Shown: in pieces, positions 52,985-62,154 of the stretch | How positions within the stretch are numbered: the stretch's first letter is position 1 | Layout of the letters: each line of letters begins with the position of its first letter | From: Spirosoma radiotolerans | GTDB taxonomy: Bacteria; Bacteroidota; Bacteroidia; Cytophagales; Spirosomataceae | Length of the DNA stretch: 64,000 nt | Direction of reading: 5' to 3' | NCBI RefSeq assembly: GCF_000974425.1 | Contig: NZ_CP010429.1 | Coordinates: 5,255,501-5,319,500 of the forward strand | Made by a program: the position numbers and the translations under genes | The notes under the pieces: model-generated | What the model was told of the DNA's origin: nothing | What the model saw: the letters and a program-made list of their open reading frames with translations, nothing else | Database searches by the model: none

Positions 52985-53809
52985 TTACTTGACTAATACT
53001 TCAGGTGGTGATAATAAAGTAGCAGTTTGATAGCCAATATAAATTATATCCCATAGAAAATATATAAATAGTGAGCCCAGTATTAAGGAAAGAAATATAC
53101 TAAACGGAGTAATCCCTCTTCTACGTACTTCACCATAGGGAATTGATAGGCTTAGAAGTAACGTTACGAAAACCATTATATCTCCAAAGTCGTATTTCCT
53201 ATTTTGTTCTACTGCCTGCTGAACTCCCTTTGGTACTCCTTTTATTCGGGCATCCACGAACCAACTACCATTTGTCTTACCCGTATAAAGTATGGAAAAA
53301 GTTGCTCCGTCGTTCGCTTCTAATCCTTCGTCACCCTGAATTTGCAAATTAATACAATCAAATGTTCCAGGGACTTTCCCTCTCTGATAAACTTGAGAAA
53401 ATTTCAAGTTTGGTCGTGTTGTAGCGACTAATTGTGCTTCCAATATTTGAGCAGGTGTAGTCCTTTTTAAGGAGATTGGCTTATCTTGAGAAAAGGCCAT
53501 TTTACCCAAAAACTCGTTACCTGCATTCCAAAAGGTTATAGTTACAGATCGGACATTTTGAACTTCGATTGAATCATAGTATACCTTTATTTTAGAGTTT
53601 AACCGGCTTTCAGTTACAACCACATCAGAAATAACTCTATATACAGGTTTTGCTTCTTTATTAAAAGCATAAGCTAGATATATTCCCCAAGCCCCAAGTG
53701 GCAGGCCAATTATCGCAATCCAGCCCATAATGGTTGGATTGGTTATTATGTTAAACTTCGGTTGAGTAGGTATAAATTTCTTTGACGAGGATGGTATAAC
53801 TTTTTCCAT
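52985..53809 (-). CDS. Hypothetical membrane protein, three spans
   Basis: A 274-residue protein. Span at about 29-49 (GWIAIIGLPLGAWGIYLAYAF), a 150-residue soluble part of mainly beta strands (IKVYYDSIEVQNVRSVTITF; NLQIQGDEGLEANDGATFSIL), then two spans at about 212-230 and 236-262. The middle is probably outside the cytoplasm or cytosolic; topology not certain. No family recognised. More AT-rich than neighbours, which may indicate transfer. Confidence 0.6.
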   Translation of the reverse strand: MEKVIPSSSKKFIPTQPKFNIITNPTIMGWIAIIGLPLGAWGIYLAYAFNKEAKPVYRVISDVVVTESRLNSKIKVYYDSIEVQNVRSVTITFWNAGNEFLGKMAFSQDKPISLKRTTPAQILEAQLVATTRPNLKFSQVYQRGKVPGTFDCINLQIQGDEGLEANDGATFSILYTGKTNGSWFVDARIKGVPKGVQQAVEQNRKYDFGDIMVFVTLLLSLSIPYGEVRRRGITPFSIFLSLILGSLFIYFLWDIIYIGYQTATLLSPPEVLVK

Positions 53810-53969
53810 TCTATAGGTGAGTTAAGGTTAATAGGCTATAAAGTACAGCATAATGAATTCCATTGCAATTATTCCATAAACTGAAACAACCTTCGGTTTG
53901 CGACTCCATTACAACTTTCTGAACTATTAATATAAATAGGCGAAGCACGAAGTAAAAACTAATAAAAAA

Positions 53970-53998
53970 CTCCCGGCCATGTTAACCACAGCCGGGAG
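53970..53998 (-). terminator. Terminator of nrdA
   Basis: CTCCCGGC (53970-53977) and GCCGGGAG (53991-53998) pair; on the minus strand a T6 run follows. Twenty-six bases after the nrdA stop. Confidence 0.8.
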
Positions 53999-54024
53999 CG
54001 CGAAAATCTCATTACACTAATTCA

Positions 54025-56505
54025 CTAACTTCCACACATCTCACAGCCTTCCGGATCGTCCAGCGAGCAGGTCATGGCGGCATACTGCTGTTCGAGGTCC
54101 GTTACCATCGGTACGGGTTGTGGCGTCGTGTTTTGCGCGTGATCTTTGGCGTATTGCACGTAGTCGAGGGGCTTTTCGATGGCTATGGCTTCGGCCATAA
54201 CCGGCTCCAGCTGGGGTTCGGCTTGTGGCTGAACGACCGTGAACTTCACCGCGTCGGAAGCCGCTTTCGTGCGGAGGTAATACATACCCGTTTTCAAACC
54301 TGCTTTCCAGGCGTAGAAGTGCATAGACGTCAGTTTGCCGAAGTTCGAATCCTGAATGTGGATGTTCAGCGACTGCGACTGACAGATGTAGGCACCCCGG
54401 TCGGCGGCCATGTCGATGATGTGCTTCTGCTTAATCTCCCAAACCGTCTTATAGAGGTCTTTGATGTTCTGCGGGATGTTCGGAATCGCCTGGATCGAGC
54501 CGTTGGCCAGAATCAGGTTGTTCTTCATGGCATCGTTCCAAAGGCCCAGTTTGACGAGATCTTTGAGCAGGTGTTTGTTCACCACGACAAACTCGCCCGA
54601 CAACACGCGACGGGTATAAATGTTGCTCGTGTACGGCTCGAAACACTCGTTGTTACCCAGAATCTGCGAGGTCGACGCCGTTGGCATCGGAGCCAGCAAC
54701 AGCGAGTTCCGAACGCCGTGTTCTACGACATCCTTCCGCAGGCTTTCCCAATCCCAGCGGCCTGATTTTGGTTTTACACCCCACATATCGAACTGGAAGA
54801 TCCCTTCTGAGATCGGCGACCCTTTCCAGGTTTCATAAGGACCAGATTCTTTGGCCTGCTCCATCGACGACGTCATGGCCCCAAAGTAAATGGTCTCGAA
54901 AATATCTTCGTTCAGGCGACGCGCTTCCTCCGATTCAAACGGCATCCGCAGCATGATGAACGCATCGGCAAGACCCTGCACACCCAGTCCGATTGGCCGA
55001 TGGCGCATGTTGCTCCGACGGGCTTCCTCGACCGGGTAATAGTTGATGTCGATGATCTTGTTGAGGTTGCGGGTAGCGGTCCGGGTCACCTCATACAGTT
55101 TCTGGTGATCGAAACGCATGATTCCATCCGGATCGCGCTTGATAAACTTCGGCAACGCAATGGAGGCCAGGTTACAAACCGCTATTTCGTCGGGCGCCGT
55201 GTACTCGATGATTTCGGTACAGAGGTTCGATGACTTGATGGTACCGAGGTTTTTCTGGTTCGACTTTTTGTTGGCCGCATCCTTATACAGCATGTAGGGC
55301 GTGCCGGTTTCGGTTTGCGATTCCAGAATTTTGAACCACAACTCCTGCGCCTTTATCGTCCGGCGGGCACGGCCTTCGCGTTCGTAGCGCGTATACAACG
55401 CTTCAAACTCATCGCCGTAGCAGTCGGCCAGACCGGGGCACTCGTGGGGGCAGAACAACGACCAGACATCGTCATCTTCCACCCGCTTCATGAACAGATC
55501 CGGCGTCCAGAGGGCGTAGAACAAATCGCGGGCACGTCCTTCCTCTTTACCGGAGTTCTTTTTCAGATCCAGGAAATCGAATACATCAGCGTGCCAGGGC
55601 TCCAGATAGATCGCAAACGAGCCTTTCCGCTTACCACCACCCTGATCTACGTAGCGAGCCGTGTCATTGAAAACACGCAGCATCGGTACAATCCCATTGG
55701 AGGTTCCGTTGGTGCCTTTGATGTAGGTACCCGTCGCCCGAACGTTATGGATGCTCAGGCCAATTCCGCCCGCCGACTGCGAAATCTTGGCGGTTTGTTT
55801 CAGCGTGTCGTAAATACCGTCGATGGAGTCGTCCTTCATCGTCAGCAGGAAACAGCTCGACATTTGTGGTTTTGGCGTTCCGGCATTGAACAGGGTCGGC
55901 GTTGCGTGCGTAAACCACTTTTCGGAGAGCAGGTGGTACGTCTCAATGGCCGCATCGATATCTTCCTGGTGAATCCCGACGGCTACGCGCATGAGCATGT
56001 GCTGCGGACGTTCGGCAATCCGGCCGTCCAGCTTCAGCAAATATGACTTTTCGAGTGTTTTGTACCCGAAATAATCATAGCCGTAATCCCGGTCGTAAAT
56101 GATCGTCGAATCCAGCAGGGCTGCATGCTGACGCACAACGTCATACACCTCTTTGGAAATCAGCGAGGCATTTTCACCGGTTTTGGGGTCTTCGTACTGG
56201 TAGAGTTTTTTAATCGTTCCCGAAAATGACTTATTGGTCTCCTTGTGCAGGTTCGAGATAGCGACCCGGGCAGCCAGAATAGCATAATCCGGGTGCTTTG
56301 TCGTCATCGACGCGGCTGTTTCGGCAGCCAGGTTGTCGAGTTCAGTGGTTTTAACTCCGTCGTAGAGACCACTAACGACCTTTACAGCTACCTCTACAGG
56401 CTGTACATAAGCGGGGTCGAGGCCATAACATAGTTTCTCGATCCGAGCGGTGATTTTGTCGAACTTTACCGACTCCCGGCGGCCATCGCGTTTAACTACA
56501 AACAT
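54025..56505 (-). CDS. nrdA: Ribonucleoside-diphosphate reductase class Ia large subunit
   Basis: An 826-residue catalytic subunit. N-terminal ATP-cone ([20 protein letters not shown], 3-22) for overall allosteric control; substrate-site Cys in [10 protein letters not shown] (about 214-223), active-site N-x-C-x-E in [10 protein letters not shown] (about 426-435), second redox Cys in [12 protein letters not shown] (about 447-458), and C-terminal shuttle Cys pair in CEMCGS. It reduces NDPs to dNDPs with a NrdB radical partner, which is not adjacent here. About 70 residues before the final Cys form a family-typical variable tail. Single-gene unit with its own terminator. Confidence 0.95.
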   Translation of the reverse strand: MFVVKRDGRRESVKFDKITARIEKLCYGLDPAYVQPVEVAVKVVSGLYDGVKTTELDNLAAETAASMTTKHPDYAILAARVAISNLHKETNKSFSGTIKKLYQYEDPKTGENASLISKEVYDVVRQHAALLDSTIIYDRDYGYDYFGYKTLEKSYLLKLDGRIAERPQHMLMRVAVGIHQEDIDAAIETYHLLSEKWFTHATPTLFNAGTPKPQMSSCFLLTMKDDSIDGIYDTLKQTAKISQSAGGIGLSIHNVRATGTYIKGTNGTSNGIVPMLRVFNDTARYVDQGGGKRKGSFAIYLEPWHADVFDFLDLKKNSGKEEGRARDLFYALWTPDLFMKRVEDDDVWSLFCPHECPGLADCYGDEFEALYTRYEREGRARRTIKAQELWFKILESQTETGTPYMLYKDAANKKSNQKNLGTIKSSNLCTEIIEYTAPDEIAVCNLASIALPKFIKRDPDGIMRFDHQKLYEVTRTATRNLNKIIDINYYPVEEARRSNMRHRPIGLGVQGLADAFIMLRMPFESEEARRLNEDIFETIYFGAMTSSMEQAKESGPYETWKGSPISEGIFQFDMWGVKPKSGRWDWESLRKDVVEHGVRNSLLLAPMPTASTSQILGNNECFEPYTSNIYTRRVLSGEFVVVNKHLLKDLVKLGLWNDAMKNNLILANGSIQAIPNIPQNIKDLYKTVWEIKQKHIIDMAADRGAYICQSQSLNIHIQDSNFGKLTSMHFYAWKAGLKTGMYYLRTKAASDAVKFTVVQPQAEPQLEPVMAEAIAIEKPLDYVQYAKDHAQNTTPQPVPMVTDLEQQYAAMTCSLDDPEGCEMCGS

Positions 56506-57110
56506 GAGCGTTTGGGTTAGTTTTAATGTATAAAAAAGATGACTAATTCAATTTAAGATAGACTTATACTACGTTCAGATTCAACGGTAAAGTATTCTTG
56601 CCTTTCTGAAGGCTATTGGTGCAGACCATATCCGACCCAGATCAACCACAACCAAGGGCTGTTGCCGAATCGAATGGCGTTCTAAAGTTCTTTTGAAATA
56701 GACGGAAAAGCAACCTGGAAGGTTCAGGTACATTGATCAATCCTTGAAAGGTGCAACTCTACCAATCAGGTTAAGAAATTGTTAAGACGTCAGTGTTAGG
56801 TACTTAACAATATCCCGTTGGAGAACTGATCTAGGAAATAAAAAAAAGAGATTTTATTAATCGGGCGGCTGGACAGATTCCGTCCTGTACTGTTCAAAGA
56901 AGGAAGTATATTTCACTGGAAAAATAAGAAGAAAGAAAGAGAGCCACAAGGCTTTGTTACCGAATTATTAGGAAACGGCACAGATTTAGTTGCCTCATAA
57001 TCACCTCATAAAAGAAGCAAAAAAAGGCTTGGCTATTCCAGCGAAAGACCGTACATTTGCAGTCCTTTTCGGTCGGAAACCGAGAAGATGATAAGAAACT
57101 GAGATTCATC
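56506..57110. other. Divergent gap between nrdA and rpmE2
   Basis: 605 bases. No gene supported. I looked for NrdR-box-like repeats near nrdA and saw none clear. The last 60 bases hold the rpmE2 promoter match. Frames extending rpmE2 upstream begin at a TTG (57057) inside that promoter. Confidence 0.5.
57028..57059 (+). promoter_or_regulatory. Promoter for rpmE2
   Basis: CTTG (57028-57031), 20 bases, TACATTTG (57052-57059): full -7 match and 3/4 at -33. Transcription would start around 57066, leaving a 45-base leader to the ATG at 57111. Confidence 0.6.
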
Positions 57111-57383
57111 ATGAAAAAGGGCATTCACCCGGATTACCGCGAAGTGGTATTCCACGATCTGTCGAGCGACTATAAATTTCTGACCCGCTCAACCGTTCAA
57201 ACCAAAGACACTATCGAGTATGAAGGCCAGACCTACCCGCTCGTAAAGATTGAAGTTAGCTCGCAGTCGCACCCTTTCTACACGGGTAAAAACGTACTGC
57301 TTGATACGGCCGGTCGTGTGGACAAGTTCCGCAAGCGGTACGGTACCAAAGAGAATTCAACGCCAACATCGACTGCCCAGTAG
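57111..57383 (+). CDS. rpmE2: 50S ribosomal protein L31 type B
   Basis: A 90-residue protein from the ATG at 57111 ([20 protein letters not shown]). [18 protein letters not shown] and [20 protein letters not shown] are standard L31; the four zinc Cys of the type A form are absent, so it is the zinc-independent type B form often made under zinc limitation in other bacteria. Whether a zinc-type copy exists lies outside the window. Followed by an intrinsic terminator. Confidence 0.95.
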   Translation: MKKGIHPDYREVVFHDLSSDYKFLTRSTVQTKDTIEYEGQTYPLVKIEVSSQSHPFYTGKNVLLDTAGRVDKFRKRYGTKENSTPTSTAQ

Positions 57384-57400
57384 TCGGTTCGTTAGCATAG

Positions 57401-57437
57401 AAAAAGCCCCATTGCGCCAGCCGCAATGGGGCTTTTT
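57401..57437 (+). terminator. Intrinsic terminator of rpmE2
   Basis: AAAAAGCCCCATTGCG (57401-57416) and CGCAATGGGGCTTTTT (57422-57437) are exact complements with a five-base loop and T-run. Confidence 0.9.
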
Positions 57438-57464
57438 CTTGTGCCTTCCGCTTACCTTTACACT

Positions 57465-58214
57465 ATGGCTTTTATCCAGACAGACACCTTTACCCTGCGC
57501 GGCTACGAATGCGATGCTTTTGGGCGAATGAGTATTCCGGCCCTGATGAACCTGATGCAGGAGTCGGCTAATCGCAACGCCATTGACTACGGCATCGGTA
57601 TTGCCGACCTGGCCCAAAAGGGCTTTGGCTGGATGCTGATGCGCTTTTGCCTCCGGATGCACCAATATCCGCGTTACAGCCAGACAATCCAGTTGATGAC
57701 GTACCCTACAACGGTTGAAAAGTATTTTATTCATCGTGATTTTCGGGTCGTTGCGGAAGATGGAACCCTGTTGGCCGATGCCAGCAGTACGTGGCTTGTC
57801 TTCAGTATGGAAAAACGGAGCATGGTTGCGCTACCCGATTTTATTCGGAGCCTGAGCCCACCAACCAACGTTGATCCGTTACCCACTTTACCCACCAAAC
57901 CCGATTTTCAAATGGCTGCGTTTTCGCCCACGGATACTAAACGGGTAGAAGTCGGTTGGTTGAGCATCGACCAGAATAAACACGTCAATAATGTGGCGTA
58001 TGTACAATGGTTGCTCGAAGCCGTTGATGCGGATGTGTTACAAACGCGGGAAATTGCCGAAATTGATTTAGTTTACCGTACTGAAAGTCATTGGCATGAT
58101 TGGCTGGAGATTCAGTCGATGGACGAGACCGATTCGTCGATACGTCATCGGATCGTCCAGACCGAATCGGGCAAAGATGTTATCCTGGCCAGAAGCCGGT
58201 GGCGGGAAAGTTAA
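57465..58214 (+). CDS. Acyl-ACP thioesterase
   Basis: A 249-residue double hot-dog protein from the ATG at 57465; a longer frame starts within the rpmE2 terminator. FTLRGYECDAFGRMSIPALM (about 7-26) opens the first hot dog; the second half has EVGWLSIDQNKHVNNVAYVQ (about 161-180), the NxHxNN-type active-site region of FatA/FatB, followed by LLEAVD. It releases fatty acids from acyl carrier protein. Stand-alone gene. Bacterial length is typical for Bacteroidota/Clostridia members. Confidence 0.88.
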   Translation: MAFIQTDTFTLRGYECDAFGRMSIPALMNLMQESANRNAIDYGIGIADLAQKGFGWMLMRFCLRMHQYPRYSQTIQLMTYPTTVEKYFIHRDFRVVAEDGTLLADASSTWLVFSMEKRSMVALPDFIRSLSPPTNVDPLPTLPTKPDFQMAAFSPTDTKRVEVGWLSIDQNKHVNNVAYVQWLLEAVDADVLQTREIAEIDLVYRTESHWHDWLEIQSMDETDSSIRHRIVQTESGKDVILARSRWRES

Positions 58215-58222
58215 CGGTTTTT

Positions 58223-58278
58223 GGTTTGTGGTATACGGTTTGTCGAGAGCCTTAAACCACAAACCGTATACCACAACC
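58223..58278. repeat. TTTGTGGTTTACGGTTT-type palindrome, copy 3
   Basis: GGTTTGTGGTATACGGTTT (58223-58241) pairs with AAACCGTATACCACAACC (58261-58278), one mismatch, between the thioesterase and DUF1338 genes. Confidence 0.7.
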
Positions 58279-58291
58279 ACAACTGAAAAAC

Positions 58292-59215
58292 ATGACAACT
58301 TCACCAACGACCACCACGGTTGACGCTGTAATGAGCGGACTGATGCGCCGATACAGCGAACGCGTTCCTGATGTGCAGAAGGTACTGGACGCTATGCTCG
58401 ATGCGGGCGTTATTCAGTCGCCGAATGAGATTGAGAATGACCATATTGCCTTCCGGACAATGGGCGTCCCCAATCTGGGTCTGGCCTCGTTCGAGAAGAT
58501 ATTCATGCATCTTGGCTACGAACGGCGCGATAGCTACAATTTCGTCGAGAAGAAATTGTCCGCTTACTGGTACAGTCCGCCCGGCGTGGACTCGCCCCGG
58601 CCTGATCTGCCCCGGATTTTCGCCAGCGAGCTGCGCGTCAATGAATTGTCGGTAGAAGCCCAGCGGATCATTCATCGCTACACAGACACGGTAACCAGCG
58701 ACCCCGTCGATTCGCTGGATCTGAACGACGCCCAGGCCATTGACCAGTTTCTGCACCAGCCACTTTGGGAAACGCCCACACTGGCCGACTACCAGACGCT
58801 CCTAGCCGAAAGCGAATACGCGGCTTGGGTTATTTACAACCGCTATTACCTGAATCATTTTACCATCAGTGTACACAACCTCAAGCCGGGTTATAACACC
58901 ATCGACGAGTTTGTGGCTTTTCTGCAGGAGCGGGGTTTACGACTCAATTCGGCAGGTGGTATTATTAAAGTCAGTCCGGACGGCGACCTGCGACAGGCCT
59001 CTACCGTAGCCCAGATGATCGACGCCGAGTTTGCCGATGGGGCTATTTTCCGCATTGCGGGTTCGTATGTTGAGTTTGCTGAACGGCGCGTGCTGCCCCC
59101 CTTCCGGTACCTTCCCGCCGATCAGCTCACCCGTCAGCACCGGCGCGAAGGGTTCGAAACTGGCAACGCCGACAAGATTTTTGAGAGTACGTTCACTACC
59201 CAGACAGGTAAATAG
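58292..59215 (+). CDS. DUF1338 (HglS-type 2-oxoadipate dioxygenase/decarboxylase-like) protein
   Basis: A 307-residue protein. Conserved DUF1338 sites: NDHIAFRTMGVPNLG (about 49-63, metal His), LNHFTISVHNLKPGYNTID (about 187-205, second metal His), FRIAGSYVEFAERR (about 250-263, metal Glu). This VOC-related fold is known in 2-oxoadipate dioxygenase/decarboxylase (HglS/YdcJ) of D-lysine breakdown, which makes D-2-hydroxyglutarate. Whether this shorter form has the same substrate is not known; no lysine genes are adjacent. Confidence 0.85.
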   Translation: MTTSPTTTTVDAVMSGLMRRYSERVPDVQKVLDAMLDAGVIQSPNEIENDHIAFRTMGVPNLGLASFEKIFMHLGYERRDSYNFVEKKLSAYWYSPPGVDSPRPDLPRIFASELRVNELSVEAQRIIHRYTDTVTSDPVDSLDLNDAQAIDQFLHQPLWETPTLADYQTLLAESEYAAWVIYNRYYLNHFTISVHNLKPGYNTIDEFVAFLQERGLRLNSAGGIIKVSPDGDLRQASTVAQMIDAEFADGAIFRIAGSYVEFAERRVLPPFRYLPADQLTRQHRREGFETGNADKIFESTFTTQTGK

Positions 59216-59337
59216 TTTATGGTTTGTGGTTTACGGTTTTTAGTATTCGGTGGCTGACACACACGTCTTGCTTTCGCCGGTCCGCCGGTGCGGTCAGCCT
59301 ACCGAATACCAAAAACCGTAAACCACAAACCATAAAA
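59214..59337. repeat. TTTGTGGTTTACGGTTT-type palindrome, copy 4, very long
   Basis: Arms of about 37 bases (59214-59250 and 59302-59337) pair with two mismatches, and pairing goes on inward (TATTCGGTGGCTGAC against GTCAGCCTACCGAATA, one bulge) for about ten more. The longest hairpin in the window (about 124 bases in all) with a roughly 35-base GC-rich loop. Starts at the DUF1338 stop codon and ends about 24 bases before the next start. Confidence 0.8.
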
Positions 59338-59360
59338 CAGTTACCACAAACCTTCGCTCC

Positions 59361-60200
59361 ATGAACACAAAATTTACCTGCTTACTCGCCGGGCTACTCC
59401 TGAGTGGTTTGGTTGCCCTGGCGCAGAAACCGGCCCCTGTGGGTCTGCAACTGTATAGTTTCCGCACCCAATTCGCCAAAGATGTTCCGGGAACGATGGC
59501 GAAAGTGAAAGAAATGGGCTTCCGCGAAGCAGAGATTGCGGGAACCTACGGCCTGAGTTTAGCTGATTTCCGAAAACTGCTGGACCAAAATGGTATCAAA
59601 GCCATTAGTACAGGTGCCAGTTATGAGGATCTGGACAATAATGTGCCGAAGATTATTGCCGAAGCCAAAGCGTTGGGCGCTAAATATGTGGTTTGTACCT
59701 GGATTCCTCACGCGGGCGATGCGTTCACCATTTACGATGCCGACCGAGCCATCGACGTGTTCAATACAGCGGGTAAACTACTGGCCGAGAACGGGATAAC
59801 GTTCTGCTACCACAACCACGGCTATGAGTTCCAGACCTACAAAGACGGGACGTTTTTCGATTATTTAGCCGAGAACCTGGACCCAAAATCCGTTAATTTC
59901 GAGATGGATGTTTTTTGGGTAAAAGCCCCCGGCTATGATCCGGTGGCCCTGTTGCAGAAATACCACAAGCGGTTTCTGCTGATGCACTTAAAGGACCGCA
60001 AACCCGGCACCCCCGATAGTAACAACGGCCATTCCGACGTTGAGTCGAACGTGGCCCTGGGACAGGGTGATGTGGGGATTGCGGCCATCATGAAACAGGC
60101 CAAAAAATCAGGCGTGAAGCATTTCTTCATCGAGGACGAATCGTCGCGCTCCATGGAACAAATGCTCCCAAGTCTGGCCTTTTTATCAGGACTGAAGTGA
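59361..60200 (+). CDS. Secreted sugar-phosphate isomerase/epimerase-like (AP endonuclease 2 fold)
   Basis: A 279-residue protein with signal peptide (KFTCLLAGLLLSGLVALAQ) and a xylose isomerase-like TIM barrel: VGLQLYSFRTQFAKDVPGTM (about 27-46), GFREAEIAGTYGL (about 53-65), FCYHNHGYEF (about 149-158), FEMDVFWV (about 177-184) and LLMHLKDRKPG (about 208-218), with metal-binding His/Asp/Glu residues. Exported members are common in Bacteroidota and probably act on sugars in the periplasm. Substrate unknown. Confidence 0.87.
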   Translation: MNTKFTCLLAGLLLSGLVALAQKPAPVGLQLYSFRTQFAKDVPGTMAKVKEMGFREAEIAGTYGLSLADFRKLLDQNGIKAISTGASYEDLDNNVPKIIAEAKALGAKYVVCTWIPHAGDAFTIYDADRAIDVFNTAGKLLAENGITFCYHNHGYEFQTYKDGTFFDYLAENLDPKSVNFEMDVFWVKAPGYDPVALLQKYHKRFLLMHLKDRKPGTPDSNNGHSDVESNVALGQGDVGIAAIMKQAKKSGVKHFFIEDESSRSMEQMLPSLAFLSGLK

Positions 60201-60264
60201 TTAGTTGATCCCGACAGGTAAAACGGAGCAAGTTGGCGCTATGACAAAAGGCATCACCAATGCC

Positions 60265-60699
60265 TTATTGCTTTTGTCCGGCGTAAACCTCACGGTAAGT
60301 CGTGCCCTGATCTGTATAGGAATAATCGATGGTAAACGTTTTCCCATCCGTAGTACCTACTTTATTTGCTCCATAATAAATGTCATATGGAGCCGTAGTA
60401 CCCTGCAACTTCAATTGACCAAACGTATCGTTGTAATCACTGTACCCAGTCTGTTTGATGGTGTAGGTCGTATAGATGACCGTAGCGGAGTCGCGCCGGG
60501 CGACAATTGTCCCGGATATCGAGTTGGCGGGTAAGGTAATGTTATAAACACTCACACCGGCCGAATCGTAGCGCAGGTTGGTCATTGCATACGTACCCGC
60601 GACTACCGTGGCAGGGTCAGCGGGTGTAACGTCTGATTTCTTGCTACAGGCAGCAAAAGCCAGTGTAACGAGGACAAGGAGGGCGTACCGTTTTTTCAT
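60265..60699 (-). CDS. Small lipoprotein, lipocalin-like
   Basis: A 144-residue protein with a lipoprotein signal (RYALLVLVTLAFAACSKKS; lipobox FAAC, Cys 18). After a short linker (VTPADPATVVAGTYAMTNLR) come eight or so short beta strands, consistent with a lipocalin-like barrel as seen in many Bacteroidota lipoproteins. Ligand unknown. Single gene between the isomerase (convergent) and namZ-like gene. Confidence 0.72.
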   Translation of the reverse strand: MKKRYALLVLVTLAFAACSKKSDVTPADPATVVAGTYAMTNLRYDSAGVSVYNITLPANSISGTIVARRDSATVIYTTYTIKQTGYSDYNDTFGQLKLQGTTAPYDIYYGANKVGTTDGKTFTIDYSYTDQGTTYREVYAGQKQ

Positions 60700-60802
60700 A
60701 GTTGATAACCTTTGTTTGCCCTATACACGATATCAGTGTCTTTTGTGGCAATCCATTTAAGATTATAGAAAACGGGCTTATCCTTGCGTTCCTGGTACGC
60801 CG

Positions 60803-62047
60803 TTATGGATATAGTAAATACTTCTTGCGCAGGGTTTTGAAGCCCGAAAGGCCCGGCTCCCAGCTTTTACGAATCTCCGCTTCCGGCGTCCCCGCAATGA
60901 TCTGCTTTTTCAGGTTTTCGGTACCCGCCAGTTTATCGAAATTACCCATCTGCTTACTTTGGGTGGCGTCGAAAAAGCGTTCCTTATCTGGATAAGCCTT
61001 GTACAACTCCATCAACCAGGCCAGATTAAGCTGTTTACTTTTGCGAAGCTTAGCGGTATCGTACTGCCGTAGATCGAGTCCGTAACAATCAGTATCCTGA
61101 TGCAGCGGGGTTTCGCTCATCCCTTTCAGGCTAACCGGCTTAAATGAAAACGAGTATTGCCCTTTGAGCGCCGGAGCACCCAGCACCGTAAACGGCATGT
61201 AGGTGCCTCGTCCCTGACTAATGATCGTCCCTTCGAACCAGCAAATACTGGGGTATAGTAGTATGGATTGCTGGGTGTTCAGATTAGGCGAGGGAAACAC
61301 GGGCAATTCATAAGGCATGTCGTGCGCGTAATTCGCAACCTTAACGATTCGCAGTTTACACTGAGCCCGGTTCGGAAGCCAGCCCTCCCCATTGATCAGT
61401 TGGGCAAACTCAGCAATGGTCAGGCCATGGCTGATGGGGATGCGGTGCATCCCGATGCCCGAATGCAGGTGATCGTCCAGAATAGGGCCATCGACCAAAT
61501 AACCGTTGGGGTTAGGCCGGTCCAGAATCATGAGTTCCTTGCCATTTTCGGCACAAGCCTCCATGACATGATCCAGCGTATTGATGTACGTATAGAAACG
61601 GGCACCCACATCCTGAATGTCGTAAATCAGCAGATCGACATCCGCCAGCTGCTCGCGGGAAGGTTTCTTGTTTTTGCCGTATAAGGAGATGACCGGTATG
61701 CCTGTTTTCGCATCGACTTCGTCACTCACCTTCGCGCCGTTGCTGGCATTTCCCCGAAAGCCATGTTCAGGCCCGAAGACTTTCACAATCTTAACGCCCC
61801 GACTCAACAAACTATCGACACTAGGCCGCGTACCAATGATTGACGTCTGATTGACAACCAGAGCAATCCGCTTACCTTTCAGGTAAGGCAGATAGCGATC
61901 AACCTGATCGGCCCCGGTCAGGATGGGCGCTGCTGCCCGCCCGGACGTAGCCGATGGCGTAACCACCTGAACGGGTAAAAGCCCCAAAGCGAGGACCAGG
62001 ATAACGAGTACTGGCGACGTAAGTAGTTTGTTGATGGGTCGATTCAT
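60803..62047 (-). CDS. DUF1343 / NamZ-like exo-beta-N-acetylmuramidase
   Basis: A 414-residue protein from the ATG at 62047, which puts a hydrophobic export segment (LLTSPVLVILVLALGLLPV) at residues 6-24; the frame extends upstream but that part reaches into the preceding hairpin and lacks family sequence. GKRIALVVNQTSI (about 62-74), VKVFGPEHGFRGNAS (about 94-108), SLYGKNKKPSREQL, IYDIQDVGARFYTYI (about 141-155) and LDRPNPNG (about 176-183) are the family core. Characterised NamZ cleaves terminal MurNAc from peptidoglycan fragments. Next to a probable muropeptide epimerase gene, which supports a cell-wall recycling role. Confidence 0.88.
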   Translation of the reverse strand: MNRPINKLLTSPVLVILVLALGLLPVQVVTPSATSGRAAAPILTGADQVDRYLPYLKGKRIALVVNQTSIIGTRPSVDSLLSRGVKIVKVFGPEHGFRGNASNGAKVSDEVDAKTGIPVISLYGKNKKPSREQLADVDLLIYDIQDVGARFYTYINTLDHVMEACAENGKELMILDRPNPNGYLVDGPILDDHLHSGIGMHRIPISHGLTIAEFAQLINGEGWLPNRAQCKLRIVKVANYAHDMPYELPVFPSPNLNTQQSILLYPSICWFEGTIISQGRGTYMPFTVLGAPALKGQYSFSFKPVSLKGMSETPLHQDTDCYGLDLRQYDTAKLRKSKQLNLAWLMELYKAYPDKERFFDATQSKQMGNFDKLAGTENLKKQIIAGTPEAEIRKSWEPGLSGFKTLRKKYLLYP

Positions 62048-62063
62048 GAGGAATGTTTTGTCT

Positions 62064-62124
62064 GGGCCAAGCTCCAGCTTGGCCCGTGTTGTTCTTATAC
62101 TGATGGCCAGACTGGAGCTTGCCA
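62064..62124. repeat. GGGCCAAGCTCCAGCTTGGCCC palindrome with inverted second copy
   Basis: The first unit (62064-62085) is a perfect 22-base palindrome; a diverged inverse unit (GGCCAGACTGGAGCTTGCC, about 62105-62123) lies 20 bases on, so the whole can fold back. Located between the BioF-like and NamZ-like genes. Confidence 0.6.
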
Positions 62125-62154
62125 AGATACTATAGACCAGCCGACTCCAGCATA

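Noticed and set aside
56506..56900. NrdR boxes before nrdA
   Set aside because: No paired conserved 16-base repeat could be recognised by eye.
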